Shown piece after piece: positions 7,927 to 17,989 of a stretch of 64,000 nucleotides of DNA (position 1 is its first letter; each line of letters starts with the position of its first letter). Location of the stretch: positions 186,001-250,000 of the forward strand of contig NZ_SMOK01000003.1 in NCBI RefSeq assembly GCF_004353925.1. The letters are read 5' to 3'. A model generated the notes under the pieces. It did not search any database and had not been told where the DNA came from. It saw only the letters and a list, made by a program, of their open reading frames with translations. This DNA is from Pseudomonas sp. H9. Its GTDB lineage: Bacteria > Pseudomonadota > Gammaproteobacteria > Pseudomonadales > Pseudomonadaceae. Made by a program: the position numbers and the translations under genes.

Positions 7927-9306
7927 ATGAGTTCAATCGAGCAAGGACCCGGCGCACCCGCGCAGGCCAATGAACTGGTCCTCGGCCTTGAAGACCGGCC
8001 GCGGCCGCTGATCGCGATGCTGGCAGCATTGCAGCATTTGTTGGCGATTATCGTGCCGATCGTGACGCCGGGCCTGTTGATTTGTCAGGCATTGGGGGTT
8101 TCGGCGCGGGACACTAACCTGATTGTGTCGATGTCGTTGGTGATTTCCGGTATCGCTACCTTTGTGCAGTGCCGCCGCTTTGGCCCGTTCGGTGCCGGGC
8201 TGCTGATTGTGCAAGGCACCAGTTTCAACTTTGTCGGGCCGTTGATCGCCGGTGGTGCGTTGATGGTCAAGCAAGGCACGCCGGTGGAAGCGGTGATGGC
8301 GGCGATTTTCGGTGTGGTGATTGCCGGTTCGTTCGTGGAAATGGGTATTTCGCGGATTTTGCCGTTCGTTAAGCGCCTGATCACGCCATTGGTTACCGGT
8401 ATCGTGGTGCTGATGATCGGCCTGACCTTGATCAAAGTCGGCCTTATCAGCATGGGCGGTGGTTTTGCTGCAATGAGCAACGGCACCTTTGCCAATGGCG
8501 AAAACCTGCTGCTGTCGGGTGTGGTGCTGGCAATTATTGTGGTGCTTAACCGTATTCCGGTGGTGTGGATGCGCAGTTGCGCGATTGTCATTGCGCTGGC
8601 CGTGGGCTACGCCTTGGCGGGCTATCTGGGGCGTCTGGATTTCACTGGCATGCACGAAGCCGAGCTGTTCCAAGTGCCGATGCCACTGCATTTTGGCCTG
8701 GGCTTTTCCTGGGCGCTGTTCATTCCGATGCTGGTGATTTACCTGGTGACCTCGCTGGAAGCCATTGGTGATGTTACCGCTACCAGTAAGGTGTCGCGCC
8801 AGCCGGTCGAAGGCCCGCTGTGGATGCAGCGAATCAAGGGCGGTGTGCTGGTGAACGGTGCCAACTCGCTGCTGGCGGGTGTGTTCAACACCTTCCCGAG
8901 TTCGATCTTTGCCCAGAACAACGGTGTGATTCAGCTGACCGGCATCGCCAGCCGCCATATTGGTGTGTGGATTGCGGTAATGCTGGTGATTCTTGGCCTG
9001 TTCCCAAGCGTTGCCGGTGTGATCCAGGCCGTGCCGGAGCCGGTGCTGGGTGGTGCGGCGATGGTGATGTTCGGTGCGGTTGCCGCTTCGGGTATCAATA
9101 TTCTCGCCAGCATCAGCCTGGACCGTCGTGCGCTGCTGATTATTGCCGTGTCGCTGGCGCTGGGCCTGGGCGTGGCGCAGGTTCCGGAGTTTCTGGCGCA
9201 TATGCCGTCGGCGCTGCGTAACGTGCTGGAGTCGGGTGTGGCGACCGGGGGCATCTGTGCGCTGGTGCTGAACTGGTTCTTGCCGGAGCATAAAGAGAAG
9301 GCTTGA
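7927..9306 (+). CDS. NCS2-family purine/pyrimidine:proton symporter
   Basis: A 459-residue permease of the nucleobase:cation symporter-2 family with about 14 membrane segments. Recognisable parts are the N-terminal LQHLLAIIVPIVTPGLL, the GTSFNFVGP segment near residue 100, the ATSKVSRQPVEGP loop near residue 290 and NTFPSSIFAQNNGVIQLTGIASR near residue 325, which carries the NCS2 signature region. These features favour xanthine or uric-acid-type purines over uracil, but substrate cannot be fixed from sequence. The ATG at 7927 follows a weak GGGGCAGC ribosome site. It is a single gene. Confidence 0.82.
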   Translation: MSSIEQGPGAPAQANELVLGLEDRPRPLIAMLAALQHLLAIIVPIVTPGLLICQALGVSARDTNLIVSMSLVISGIATFVQCRRFGPFGAGLLIVQGTSFNFVGPLIAGGALMVKQGTPVEAVMAAIFGVVIAGSFVEMGISRILPFVKRLITPLVTGIVVLMIGLTLIKVGLISMGGGFAAMSNGTFANGENLLLSGVVLAIIVVLNRIPVVWMRSCAIVIALAVGYALAGYLGRLDFTGMHEAELFQVPMPLHFGLGFSWALFIPMLVIYLVTSLEAIGDVTATSKVSRQPVEGPLWMQRIKGGVLVNGANSLLAGVFNTFPSSIFAQNNGVIQLTGIASRHIGVWIAVMLVILGLFPSVAGVIQAVPEPVLGGAAMVMFGAVAASGINILASISLDRRALLIIAVSLALGLGVAQVPEFLAHMPSALRNVLESGVATGGICALVLNWFLPEHKEKA

Positions 9307-9314
9307 TTTAGCGG

Positions 9315-9345
9315 GGAGCGGGCTTTCGCGGGGCAAGCCCGCTCC
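9315..9345 (+). repeat. REP element, single copy
   Basis: GGAGCGGGCTT (9315-9325) and AAGCCCGCTCC (9335-9345) form a stem around a GC-rich loop. It lies directly after the permease gene and could act as a transcript end. Confidence 0.75.
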
Positions 9346-9391
9346 TACGATTTGCTTTATGATTGGCACAGTTTTGCTGAATGAGCCTTCC

Positions 9392-9784
9392 ATGAAGTTC
9401 GCCATTGCGGTTTTTTCCCCAGCCCACGCCCCCTCCTCGCGCCGCGCCTTGAAGTTTGCTCAGGCTGCGCTGGCCAGCGGGCATGACATTGTCCGGCTGT
9501 TCTTCTATCAGGACGGCGTACACAGCGCTTCTGCCAACGTCGTCACCCCGCAGGATGAGCTGGATGTCGCGGCCCAGTGGCGCTCGTTTATCAGTGAGCA
9601 TCAACTCGATGCGGTGGTGTGCATTGCTGCTGCATTGCGCCGCGGCGTGCTCAATGCCGAGGAAGCTCAGCGCTATCAACGTCCGGCGGTGAACTTGCCT
9701 GCGCCTTGGGAGTTGTCGGGCCTGGGGCAGTTGCATGAAGGTGCCCAAATCGCCGACCGTTTGATCTGCTTTGGAGGTGATTGA
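9392..9784 (+). CDS. tusD: Sulfurtransferase complex subunit TusD
   Basis: A 130-residue DsrE-fold protein, subunit of the TusBCD hexamer that passes persulfide sulfur from TusA to TusE for 2-thiolation of tRNA U34. The active Cys is at about residue 77 in DAVVCIAAALRRGV, as in E. coli TusD (Cys78). The start MKFAIAV at 9392 gives the normal family length; a start at 9359 adds 11 residues without support. It is the first gene of the tusDCBE-ybiB operon, in which tusC-tusB, tusB-tusE and tusE-ybiB overlap. Confidence 0.93.
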   Translation: MKFAIAVFSPAHAPSSRRALKFAQAALASGHDIVRLFFYQDGVHSASANVVTPQDELDVAAQWRSFISEHQLDAVVCIAAALRRGVLNAEEAQRYQRPAVNLPAPWELSGLGQLHEGAQIADRLICFGGD

Positions 9785-9785
9785 G

Positions 9786-10145
9786 ATGGCCAAGTCGTTG
9801 CTGATTATCAGCCGTCAAGCGCCTTGGACCGGTCCATCGGCGCGCGAAGCGCTGGATATTGCCTTGGCCGGTGGCGCCTTCGATCTGCCGTTGGCCATGC
9901 TGTTTCTCGATGACGGGGTGTTTCAGCTCGCGCCCGGGCAGCAACCTGCTCAGTTGGAGCAGAAAAACCTTGCCGCCAACTTGCAGGCACTGCCGATGTT
10001 TGGTGTTGAAGAACTCTTTGTAGCCAGCAGCAGCTTGCAGGAACGCGGCCTGGCCGACGCTGCCCTGAGCTTGCCGGTGCAGGCGCTGGATGACGCCGCA
10101 CTGGCCGTGTTGATCGACCGTTTCGACCAGGTGGTAACCCTCTGA
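9786..10145 (+). CDS. tusC: Sulfurtransferase complex subunit TusC
   Basis: A 119-residue DsrF-like subunit beginning MAKSLLIISRQAPW, with the DsrE-fold beta-alpha pattern and a PLAMLFLDDGVFQL segment near residue 36. One base separates it from the tusD stop, and its own stop overlaps the tusB start. Within TusBCD this subunit is structural and supports TusD. GGAGGTGATTGAG before the ATG supplies the ribosome site. Confidence 0.92.
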   Translation: MAKSLLIISRQAPWTGPSAREALDIALAGGAFDLPLAMLFLDDGVFQLAPGQQPAQLEQKNLAANLQALPMFGVEELFVASSSLQERGLADAALSLPVQALDDAALAVLIDRFDQVVTL

Positions 10146-10444
10146 TGAGCACCTTGCATGTAATTTCTCACTCACCCTTCGGTGACAATCGCCTGAGCAG
10201 CTGCCTGCGCCTGCTGGGCAGTAACGATGGTTTGTTGCTCTGCGGCGATGCGGTGTATGCCCTGCAACCGGGGAGCGCGCCGCTGGTCAATCTGCAGGCG
10301 AGCAACTTGCAGGGCCGTCTGTTCGCGCTGGAAGAAGACTTGCAAGCACGTGGCATCAACGTTGACGACAACCTTCAGGCCATCGACTACCCGGCCTTTG
10401 TTGCGCTGTCGCTGAACTACGACAAGGTCAACAGTTGGCTATGA
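10145..10444 (+). CDS. tusB: Sulfurtransferase complex subunit TusB
   Basis: A 99-residue DsrH-like protein (MSTLHVISHSPFGDNRLSSC start). It is the smallest subunit of TusBCD and fits the family length. Conserved features include LLLCGDAVYAL near residue 32 and the C-terminal VALSLNYDKVNSWL. The start overlaps the tusC stop and the stop overlaps the tusE start, so production of the three subunits and TusE is tightly coupled. Confidence 0.92.
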   Translation: MSTLHVISHSPFGDNRLSSCLRLLGSNDGLLLCGDAVYALQPGSAPLVNLQASNLQGRLFALEEDLQARGINVDDNLQAIDYPAFVALSLNYDKVNSWL

Positions 10445-10776
10445 GTACCCTGACCGTAGGTGAACGCGCCATTGCCCTGGACAAGGACGGCTATCTGGTC
10501 GACCTGGCCGACTGGTCTGATGACGTAGCCCAGGCGCTGGCCGCTCAAGAACAGCTGGAACTGACCGCCGAGCATTGGGAGGTGCTGACACTGCTACGCG
10601 CCTTCTATCAAGAGTTCGAGCTGTCGCCGGCCACGCGCCCGCTGATCAAGTACACCGCACTGAAGCTGGGCCCGGAAAAGGGCAACAGCATGCACTTGAA
10701 CCGCCTGTTCAAAGGCACTCCCGCTAAACTCGCCGCAAAACTTGCGGGCCTGCCGAAGCCAACCAATTGCATATGA
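10441..10776 (+). CDS. tusE: Sulfur carrier TusE (DsrC family)
   Basis: A 111-residue DsrC-family protein. It takes sulfur from TusD and passes it to MnmA, which is also encoded in this window (30415-31539). The key Cys is the penultimate residue (PKPTNCI), exactly where TusE carries persulfide. The core GYLVDLADWSDDVAQALA and the end of the chain, PLIKYTALKLG, are typical. The start ATG overlaps the tusB stop (ATGA) and the stop overlaps the next gene in the same way. Confidence 0.93.
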   Translation: MSTLTVGERAIALDKDGYLVDLADWSDDVAQALAAQEQLELTAEHWEVLTLLRAFYQEFELSPATRPLIKYTALKLGPEKGNSMHLNRLFKGTPAKLAAKLAGLPKPTNCI

Positions 10777-11768
10777 CCACCCCTCGCCCGCTGCTTACTG
10801 AAACCCCGGCCGAACATCCCTTTGCCCAGTTCGTGCGCATCCTTGGCAAAGGCAAGCGTGGCGCCCGCGGCCTGACACGCGAAGAAGCCCGCGAGGCTAT
10901 GGGCATGCTGCTCGATGGCAAGGTCGAAGAAACCCAACTGGGTGCCTTCCTGATGCTGCTGCGTCATAAGGAAGAAAGCCCTGAGGAGTTGGCCGGGTTC
11001 ACTGAAGCCCTGCGCCAACGCCTGGACGCACCGAAAATCGCTGTCGACTTGGACTGGCCCAGCTACGCCGGCAAAAAACGCCATCTGCCGTGGTTCTTGC
11101 TGGCGGCCAAGTGCCTGGCCGCCAACGGTGTCCGTATCTTGCTGCACGGCGGTGGTGCCCACACGGCCGGGCGTTTGTACACCGAGCAATTGCTGACGCT
11201 ACTGCAGACCCCCCTGTGCCGCGACTGGCAGGCCGTCGCCCAAGCCCTGGACGAGCAGCAACTGGCATTCGCGCCACTGCAAGACTGGGCGCCGCAGCTG
11301 CAGCGCATGATCGATTTGCGTAACACCCTCGGCCTGCGCTCGCCGATCCATTCCCTGGCCCGGGTGCTCAACCCACTGGGCGCACGCTGTGGGCTGCAAA
11401 GTATCTTCCATCCGGGCTATCAAGCCGTACACCGCGAAGCCAGCCGCTTACTGGGTGACACTGCCATCGTGGTCAAGGGCGATGGCGGCGAGATCGAGAT
11501 CAACCCGGACACCACCAGTCACCTGTATGGCACCGCGCAGGGCATTGACTGGGACGAAGAATGGCCGGCTCTGGCCGCCCAGCGCCATGTCAAACCGGCA
11601 AGCCTGGAGCCTGAGCATTTACTGAATGTATGGCATGGCAAAGCCCGTGACAGTTACGGCGAACTGGCCGTGGTGGCGAGCATGGCCCTCGCCTTGCGCG
11701 GCCTGGGCCACACCCGTGACGACGCTTTTGCGACCGCACAGCGTTATTGGGATCAGCGTCAGGCCTGA
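10773..11768 (+). CDS. ybiB: YbiB/TrpD2-like glycosyltransferase-fold protein
   Basis: A 331-residue protein of the anthranilate phosphoribosyltransferase-like (TrpD2/YbiB) family. An N-terminal helical domain (FAQFVRILGKGKRGARGLTREEAREAMGMLLDG, about 14-46) precedes the larger alpha/beta domain, with LRSPIHSLARVLNPLG near residue 188 and VKGDGGEIEINPD near 232. E. coli YbiB binds nucleic acids rather than acting as TrpD; the enzymatic role here is unknown. The ATG at 10773 overlaps the tusE stop (ATGA), so it is co-translated with the tus operon, which is common in Pseudomonas. Confidence 0.8.
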   Translation: MTTPRPLLTETPAEHPFAQFVRILGKGKRGARGLTREEAREAMGMLLDGKVEETQLGAFLMLLRHKEESPEELAGFTEALRQRLDAPKIAVDLDWPSYAGKKRHLPWFLLAAKCLAANGVRILLHGGGAHTAGRLYTEQLLTLLQTPLCRDWQAVAQALDEQQLAFAPLQDWAPQLQRMIDLRNTLGLRSPIHSLARVLNPLGARCGLQSIFHPGYQAVHREASRLLGDTAIVVKGDGGEIEINPDTTSHLYGTAQGIDWDEEWPALAAQRHVKPASLEPEHLLNVWHGKARDSYGELAVVASMALALRGLGHTRDDAFATAQRYWDQRQA

Positions 11769-11878
11769 AGCGACCGATCAACAAAGTCGATCAAACAGGC
11801 GCAGACTTTGCGCTATTCGCTCGAACGTAAGCTCGTACACTGAGTTCTATATTCGAACGAATCGCCAAGGAGCTCACC

Positions 11879-12838
11879 ATGGGCCTGTTGATCGACGGAC
11901 GCTGGCATGACCAGTGGTATCAAAGCAGCAAAGACGGCTCTTTTCAGCGCGAAACCTCGCAGCGCCGCAATCAATTGCCTGCAGCCGAAGCCGGGCGCTA
12001 CCACCTGTATGTGTCGCTGGCCTGTCCGTGGGCACATCGCACCCTGATCTTTCGCAAGCTCAAGGGATTGGAGAACTTGATCGATGTGTCGGTGGTGAGC
12101 TGGCTGATGGGTGAACACGGCTGGACCTTCGACCAGAGCCAAGGCTCCACCGGCGACAAGGTCGACCACGTAGATTTTCTGCATCAGCGCTACACCCACG
12201 ATGACCCTCACTACACGGGGCGCGTCACCGTTCCGGTACTGTGGGACAAACAGCAACAGCGCATCGTCAACAACGAGTCGGCAGAGATCATCCGGATCTT
12301 CAACCATGCCTTCGATGACTTGACCGGCAACCGTCTGGATCTTTACCCCGAACCCCTTCGAGGCGAAATCGACGCGCTCAACCAGCGCATCTACCCCGCC
12401 ATCAACAACGGTGTGTACCGAGCAGGTTTCGCTACTTCACAGCAGGCCTACGAGCAGGCCTTTGATGAGGTGTTTGCCGAACTGGACTGCCTGGAGCAGC
12501 ACCTGGACACCCATCGCTACCTGGCGGGGGAATACCTGACCGAGGCCGATTGGCGCTTGTTCACCACCCTGGTTCGTTTCGACGCGGTGTACCACGGGCA
12601 CTTCAAGTGCAACCTGCGACGCCTGGCCGACTACCCCAACCTGTCTAACTGGCTAAGAGAGCTGTATCAGTGGCCGGGGGTGGCCGAGACGGTGAATTTC
12701 GAGCACATCCAGAAGCACTATTACATGAGCCACAAAACCATCAACCCGAACGGGATTGTGCCTAAGGGGCCGTTGCAGGATTTTACCCAGGCGCATGATC
12801 GGCAACGGTTGACTGGGCGGGGGATTTGGAACAGGTAA
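11879..12838 (+). CDS. yqjG: Glutathionyl-hydroquinone reductase (YqjG/ECM4 type GST)
   Basis: A 319-residue omega/xi-class glutathione transferase that reduces glutathionyl-hydroquinones. The catalytic Cys is at about residue 49 in LACPWAHRTL, the family hallmark. SAEIIRIFNHAF near residue 138 belongs to the thioredoxin-like half, and the helical C-terminal half includes TEADWRLFTTLVRFD. AAGGAGCTCACC before the ATG is a strong ribosome site. It is a monocistronic gene ending at an inverted REP pair. Confidence 0.9.
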   Translation: MGLLIDGRWHDQWYQSSKDGSFQRETSQRRNQLPAAEAGRYHLYVSLACPWAHRTLIFRKLKGLENLIDVSVVSWLMGEHGWTFDQSQGSTGDKVDHVDFLHQRYTHDDPHYTGRVTVPVLWDKQQQRIVNNESAEIIRIFNHAFDDLTGNRLDLYPEPLRGEIDALNQRIYPAINNGVYRAGFATSQQAYEQAFDEVFAELDCLEQHLDTHRYLAGEYLTEADWRLFTTLVRFDAVYHGHFKCNLRRLADYPNLSNWLRELYQWPGVAETVNFEHIQKHYYMSHKTINPNGIVPKGPLQDFTQAHDRQRLTGRGIWNR

Positions 12839-12848
12839 GCGGGGATAA

Positions 12849-12901
12849 ATCGCGGGGCAAGCCCGCTCCTACCGACCGTAGGAGCGGGCTTGCCCCGCGA
12901 T
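12849..12901. repeat. Inverted REP pair
   Basis: Two REP copies face each other: ATCGCGGGGCAAGCCCGCTC (from 12849) and its complement ending at 12901, with only five bases between the 24-base arms. It lies between the 3' ends of two convergent genes and may act as a bidirectional terminator. Confidence 0.85.
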
Positions 12902-12907
12902 GGCTAT

Positions 12908-14296
12908 TCAGCCCTGAGAACCTTCAAACCAGGCCAGCTTTTCGCGCAACTGAACCACTTCACCCACGATCACCAAGGTCGGTGCGTGAACTTCGTGCTC
13001 AGCTACCAGTGCTGGCAAGTCGGCCAAGGTGCCGGTGAACACCCGCTGGTTCGGCGTTGTACCCTGCTGCACCAACGCCGCTGGCGTATCAGCAGCACGG
13101 CCGTGGCGAATCAGTTCGGCACAGATGGTCGGCAGGCCAACCAGGCCCATGTAGAACACCAGGGTTTGCGCCGGTGCCACCAGGTCGTCCCACGGCAAGT
13201 TGCTGGTACCGTCCTTGAGGTGGCCGGTGACAAAGCGCACCGACTGCGCGTAATCACGGTGAGTCAGCGGAATCCCGGCATAGGCCGAGCAACCACTGGC
13301 CGCCGTAATGCCCGGCACCACTTGGAACGGAATGCCCTGCTCGGCCAGCTCTTCGATCTCTTCACCACCACGGCCGAAGATGAACGGATCACCGCCCTTG
13401 AGCCGCAGCACACGCTTGCCTTGGCGCGCCAGCTTCACCAGCAACTGGTTGATCTGATCCTGAGGCACGGCATGGTCTGCACGACGCTTGCCAACGTATA
13501 TACGCTCGGCATCACGGCGGCACAGCTCGATGATCGCCGGGGCAACGAGGCGGTCATAAAGCACCACGTCGGCCTGTTGCATCAGGCGCAAGGCGCGGAA
13601 GGTCAGCAAGTCGGGATCGCCCGGGCCTGCGCCTACCAGGTACACCTCACCGGGCGGCTGATAACTGGCGCCGTCGATCTTGGCTTGCAGCAAACGCTCG
13701 GCTTCAGCGCCCTGCCCGGCCAATTGCCGCTCGGCGATTGGGCCCTGGAAAACATCTTCCCAGAAGCCACGGCGCTGATTGACGTCCGGATAGAGTGCTT
13801 TGACCTTGTCGCGAAAACGCGCACCCAGCCCAGCCAACTCGCCATAGGCAGCGGGAATCCAGGTTTCCAGCTTGGCCCGGATCAAGCGCGCCAGCACCGG
13901 CGCATCGCCGCCGCTGGACACCGCGACCACCAAAGGCGAGCGGTCGACAATGGCCGGGAAAATCACCGAGCACAAAGCTGGCGCATCCACGACATTGACT
14001 GGCACGCAGCGCTGACGGGCATCAGCTGAAACCTGGGCATTGAGCGCCTGATCGTCGGTGGCTGCAATAATCAGCTGGCAACCGTCTAGATCGCCCGTCT
14101 GATAACCACGACTGAGGATTTCACCACCGCTGTGCCGAACGAGTTCGGCCAGTTGCGCTTCGATCTCGGGTGCAACCACCCGCAGCACCGCACCGGCATC
14201 GGCCAGCAGGCGCGATTTGCGCAAGGCAATTTCGCCCCCACCGACAACCAGCACACGGCTGCCACGCAGTTTGTGGAACAGCGGCAGGAATTCCAT
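12908..14296 (-). CDS. cysG: Siroheme synthase CysG
   Basis: A 462-residue trifunctional enzyme making siroheme from uroporphyrinogen III. The N-terminal precorrin-2 dehydrogenase/ferrochelatase domain (about 1-200) starts with [17 protein letters not shown], an NAD-binding glycine motif. The C-terminal SAM-dependent uroporphyrinogen methyltransferase domain (about 215-455) carries [15 protein letters not shown], the [15 protein letters not shown] motif and [10 protein letters not shown]. Siroheme serves sulfite and nitrite reductases. It is immediately downstream of serS (stop of serS adjoins its ATG), so the two are likely co-transcribed, as in P. aeruginosa and P. putida. Confidence 0.95.
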   Translation of the reverse strand: MEFLPLFHKLRGSRVLVVGGGEIALRKSRLLADAGAVLRVVAPEIEAQLAELVRHSGGEILSRGYQTGDLDGCQLIIAATDDQALNAQVSADARQRCVPVNVVDAPALCSVIFPAIVDRSPLVVAVSSGGDAPVLARLIRAKLETWIPAAYGELAGLGARFRDKVKALYPDVNQRRGFWEDVFQGPIAERQLAGQGAEAERLLQAKIDGASYQPPGEVYLVGAGPGDPDLLTFRALRLMQQADVVLYDRLVAPAIIELCRRDAERIYVGKRRADHAVPQDQINQLLVKLARQGKRVLRLKGGDPFIFGRGGEEIEELAEQGIPFQVVPGITAASGCSAYAGIPLTHRDYAQSVRFVTGHLKDGTSNLPWDDLVAPAQTLVFYMGLVGLPTICAELIRHGRAADTPAALVQQGTTPNQRVFTGTLADLPALVAEHEVHAPTLVIVGEVVQLREKLAWFEGSQG

Positions 14297-15965
<1,669 letters not shown>

Positions 15966-15969
<4 letters not shown>

Positions 15970-17282
15970 GGTTTTCTCCGCTGCCGCGGGCTGTTGCGGT
16001 CGAGTTCAGCCAGGTTTTCGCCGATCTTCAGTTCCAGGCCGCGAGGCACCGGTTGATAGTAATGGCGCGGCTCCAGTGCGTCAGGGAAGTAATCTTCACC
16101 AGCAGCGTAAGCATCGGGCTCGTCATGGGCATAGCGGTACTCGTCGCCATAGCCCAATTGCTTCATCAGCTTGGTCGGTGCGTTGCGCAAATGCAGTGGT
16201 ACTTCCAGCGAGCCGTGCTCACCGGCCTCGCGCAAAGCGGCCTTGAAGCCCATGTACACCGCATTGCTCTTCGGCGCACAAGCCAGGTACGTAATGGCCT
16301 GGGCCACGGCCAACTCACCTTCAGGGCTGCCCAGGCGCTCTTGCACATCCCAGGCTGCCAGGCACAGGCTCAGGGCCCGCGGGTCGGCGTTGCCGATGTC
16401 TTCGCTGGCCATACGCACTACGCGCCGGGCGATGTACAAGGGATCGCAGCCGCCATCAAGCATGCGTGCAAACCAGTACAGGGCGCCGTCGGGATTGGAG
16501 CCGCGCACCGATTTGTGCAGCGCCGAGATCTGGTCGTAAAACGCTTCACCACCTTTGTCGAAGCGACGGCGGCTGTCACCGAGCAGGCTTTGCAGCAGCT
16601 CGACACCGATTTCGCTGCCATCTTCGGCAAGGTCCGAGGCGTTTTCCAGCAGGTTGAGCATGCGTCGGCCATCGCCGTCAGCAGCGGCCATGAGCATGCT
16701 GAAGGCTTCATCACCCAGGCTCAGCTGTCGTTTGCCCAGGCCGCGCTCTTCGGTCAGCGCTCGCTGCACCAGCTTGCGCAGTGCCGGTTCATCCAGGCTC
16801 TTGAGCACATAGACCCGCGCGCGCGACAGCAAGGCGTTGTTCAGTTCGAACGACGGGTTCTCGGTGGTCGCACCGATGAAAATCAGCGTGCCGTCTTCTA
16901 CATACGGCAGAAAGGCGTCTTGCTGGGACTTGTTGAAGCGGTGCACTTCATCAACGAACAGGATGGTGCGGCGGCCGTACTGGCCAGCCTGCTGCTTGGC
17001 GATTTCCACCGCCTGGCGAATTTCCTTGACCCCGGCGAGCACCGCCGAGACGGTCTCGAAATGCGCATCACAAAACTGCGCCAGCAAGCGCGCCAGGGTG
17101 GTCTTGCCGACCCCAGGCGGGCCCCAGAAAATCATCGAGTGCAGCGCGCCCTGTTCCAGTGCTTCGCGCAGCGGCTTGCCACGCGCCAGCAGGTGCTCCT
17201 GGCCGACATACTCGTCCAGATTGGCCGGGCGCAAACGCGCGGCCAATGGCTGGGCTACAGGCTCACTACGAAACAGGTCCAT
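15966..17282 (-). CDS. rarA: Replication-associated recombination protein RarA (MgsA)
   Basis: A 438-residue clamp-loader-like AAA+ ATPase acting at stalled forks. The N-terminal [15 protein letters not shown] precedes Walker [10 protein letters not shown] near residue 55, Walker B FVDEVHRF near 110 and sensor GATTENPSF near 135. The C-terminal tetramerisation region contains [12 protein letters not shown] and the conserved [13 protein letters not shown]. The order lolA-rarA-crcB-serS is the usual gammaproteobacterial context (lolA-rarA-serS). Confidence 0.95.
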
Positions 17283-17303
17283 GGACGGCGCTACTACCTC
17301 GTG

Positions 17304-17927
17304 TTACTCCGAAATGACGTCAGCGCCTTTCGGGATATCGAACTTGAATTTGCTCGCCGGAACTGGCTCGTTGGCCTTGACCGCGGTGAACAGGATGTTG
17401 GTGCGCTGGCCGACACTGTCGATCAGTTGCATATCGTTGACCAAGCCTTTACGGAACGATAGACGCAAGGAGTCGAACAACGTGTCTTTGGTTTTCGGCT
17501 TGAGGGTGAAGTCCACGACATCGCCCTGCTCTTTGGAGGCAATATCAAAGCTCTGGCTGATCTTCGATACATCACCGGAAAGCAGCAGCGCTGGCGTTTC
17601 GGTCAGGCGCTGGTCGAGCTTCTTGATAGTTGCCTGCTCCAGGTCCGGGTCCCACAGGGTGACCGTCTTGCCGTCAGACACCACCACTTGCTCCTGCGGT
17701 GCATCCGTGTGCCAGTAGAACAGCCCCGGACGCTGCACCGCCATCTGCCCTGCGGTTTCCTGCAGGCTGGTGCCACTGGCATCCAGGGTCAATTGCGAGA
17801 AGCGTGCCTCGATCGTCTTGGACTTTTCCAGCAACTGGGTCAGGCGCGCCACATCCTGCTCACCGGCAAATACCGAAGCGCTGGACACGGCCAAAGCGGA
17901 AACCAACATCATGCGAATCAGGCGCAT
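17304..17927 (-). CDS. lolA: Outer-membrane lipoprotein carrier protein LolA
   Basis: A 207-residue periplasmic chaperone that carries lipoproteins from LolCDE to LolB. The start [20 protein letters not shown] at 17927 begins a clean signal peptide with cleavage after VFA; an upstream in-frame start at 17993 would run through the hairpin and is rejected. GAGGATTGCC supplies the ribosome site. The mature part contains [17 protein letters not shown], typical of the LolA beta-barrel. Confidence 0.95.
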   Translation of the reverse strand: MRLIRMMLVSALAVSSASVFAGEQDVARLTQLLEKSKTIEARFSQLTLDASGTSLQETAGQMAVQRPGLFYWHTDAPQEQVVVSDGKTVTLWDPDLEQATIKKLDQRLTETPALLLSGDVSKISQSFDIASKEQGDVVDFTLKPKTKDTLFDSLRLSFRKGLVNDMQLIDSVGQRTNILFTAVKANEPVPASKFKFDIPKGADVISE

Positions 17928-17952
17928 GGCAATCCTCGTTGCAGTAAGAAAG

Positions 17953-17979
17953 GGCCTGTGACCGCTTGGGTCACAGGCC
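17953..17979 (-). terminator. Hairpin between ftsK and lolA, weak terminator
   Basis: An 11-bp perfect stem (GGCCTGTGACC and its complement) with a five-base loop. On the minus strand it is followed by CTTTCTT rather than a pure T-run, so read-through from ftsK into lolA is likely. Confidence 0.55.
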
Positions 17980-17989
17980 AGGTGATTCA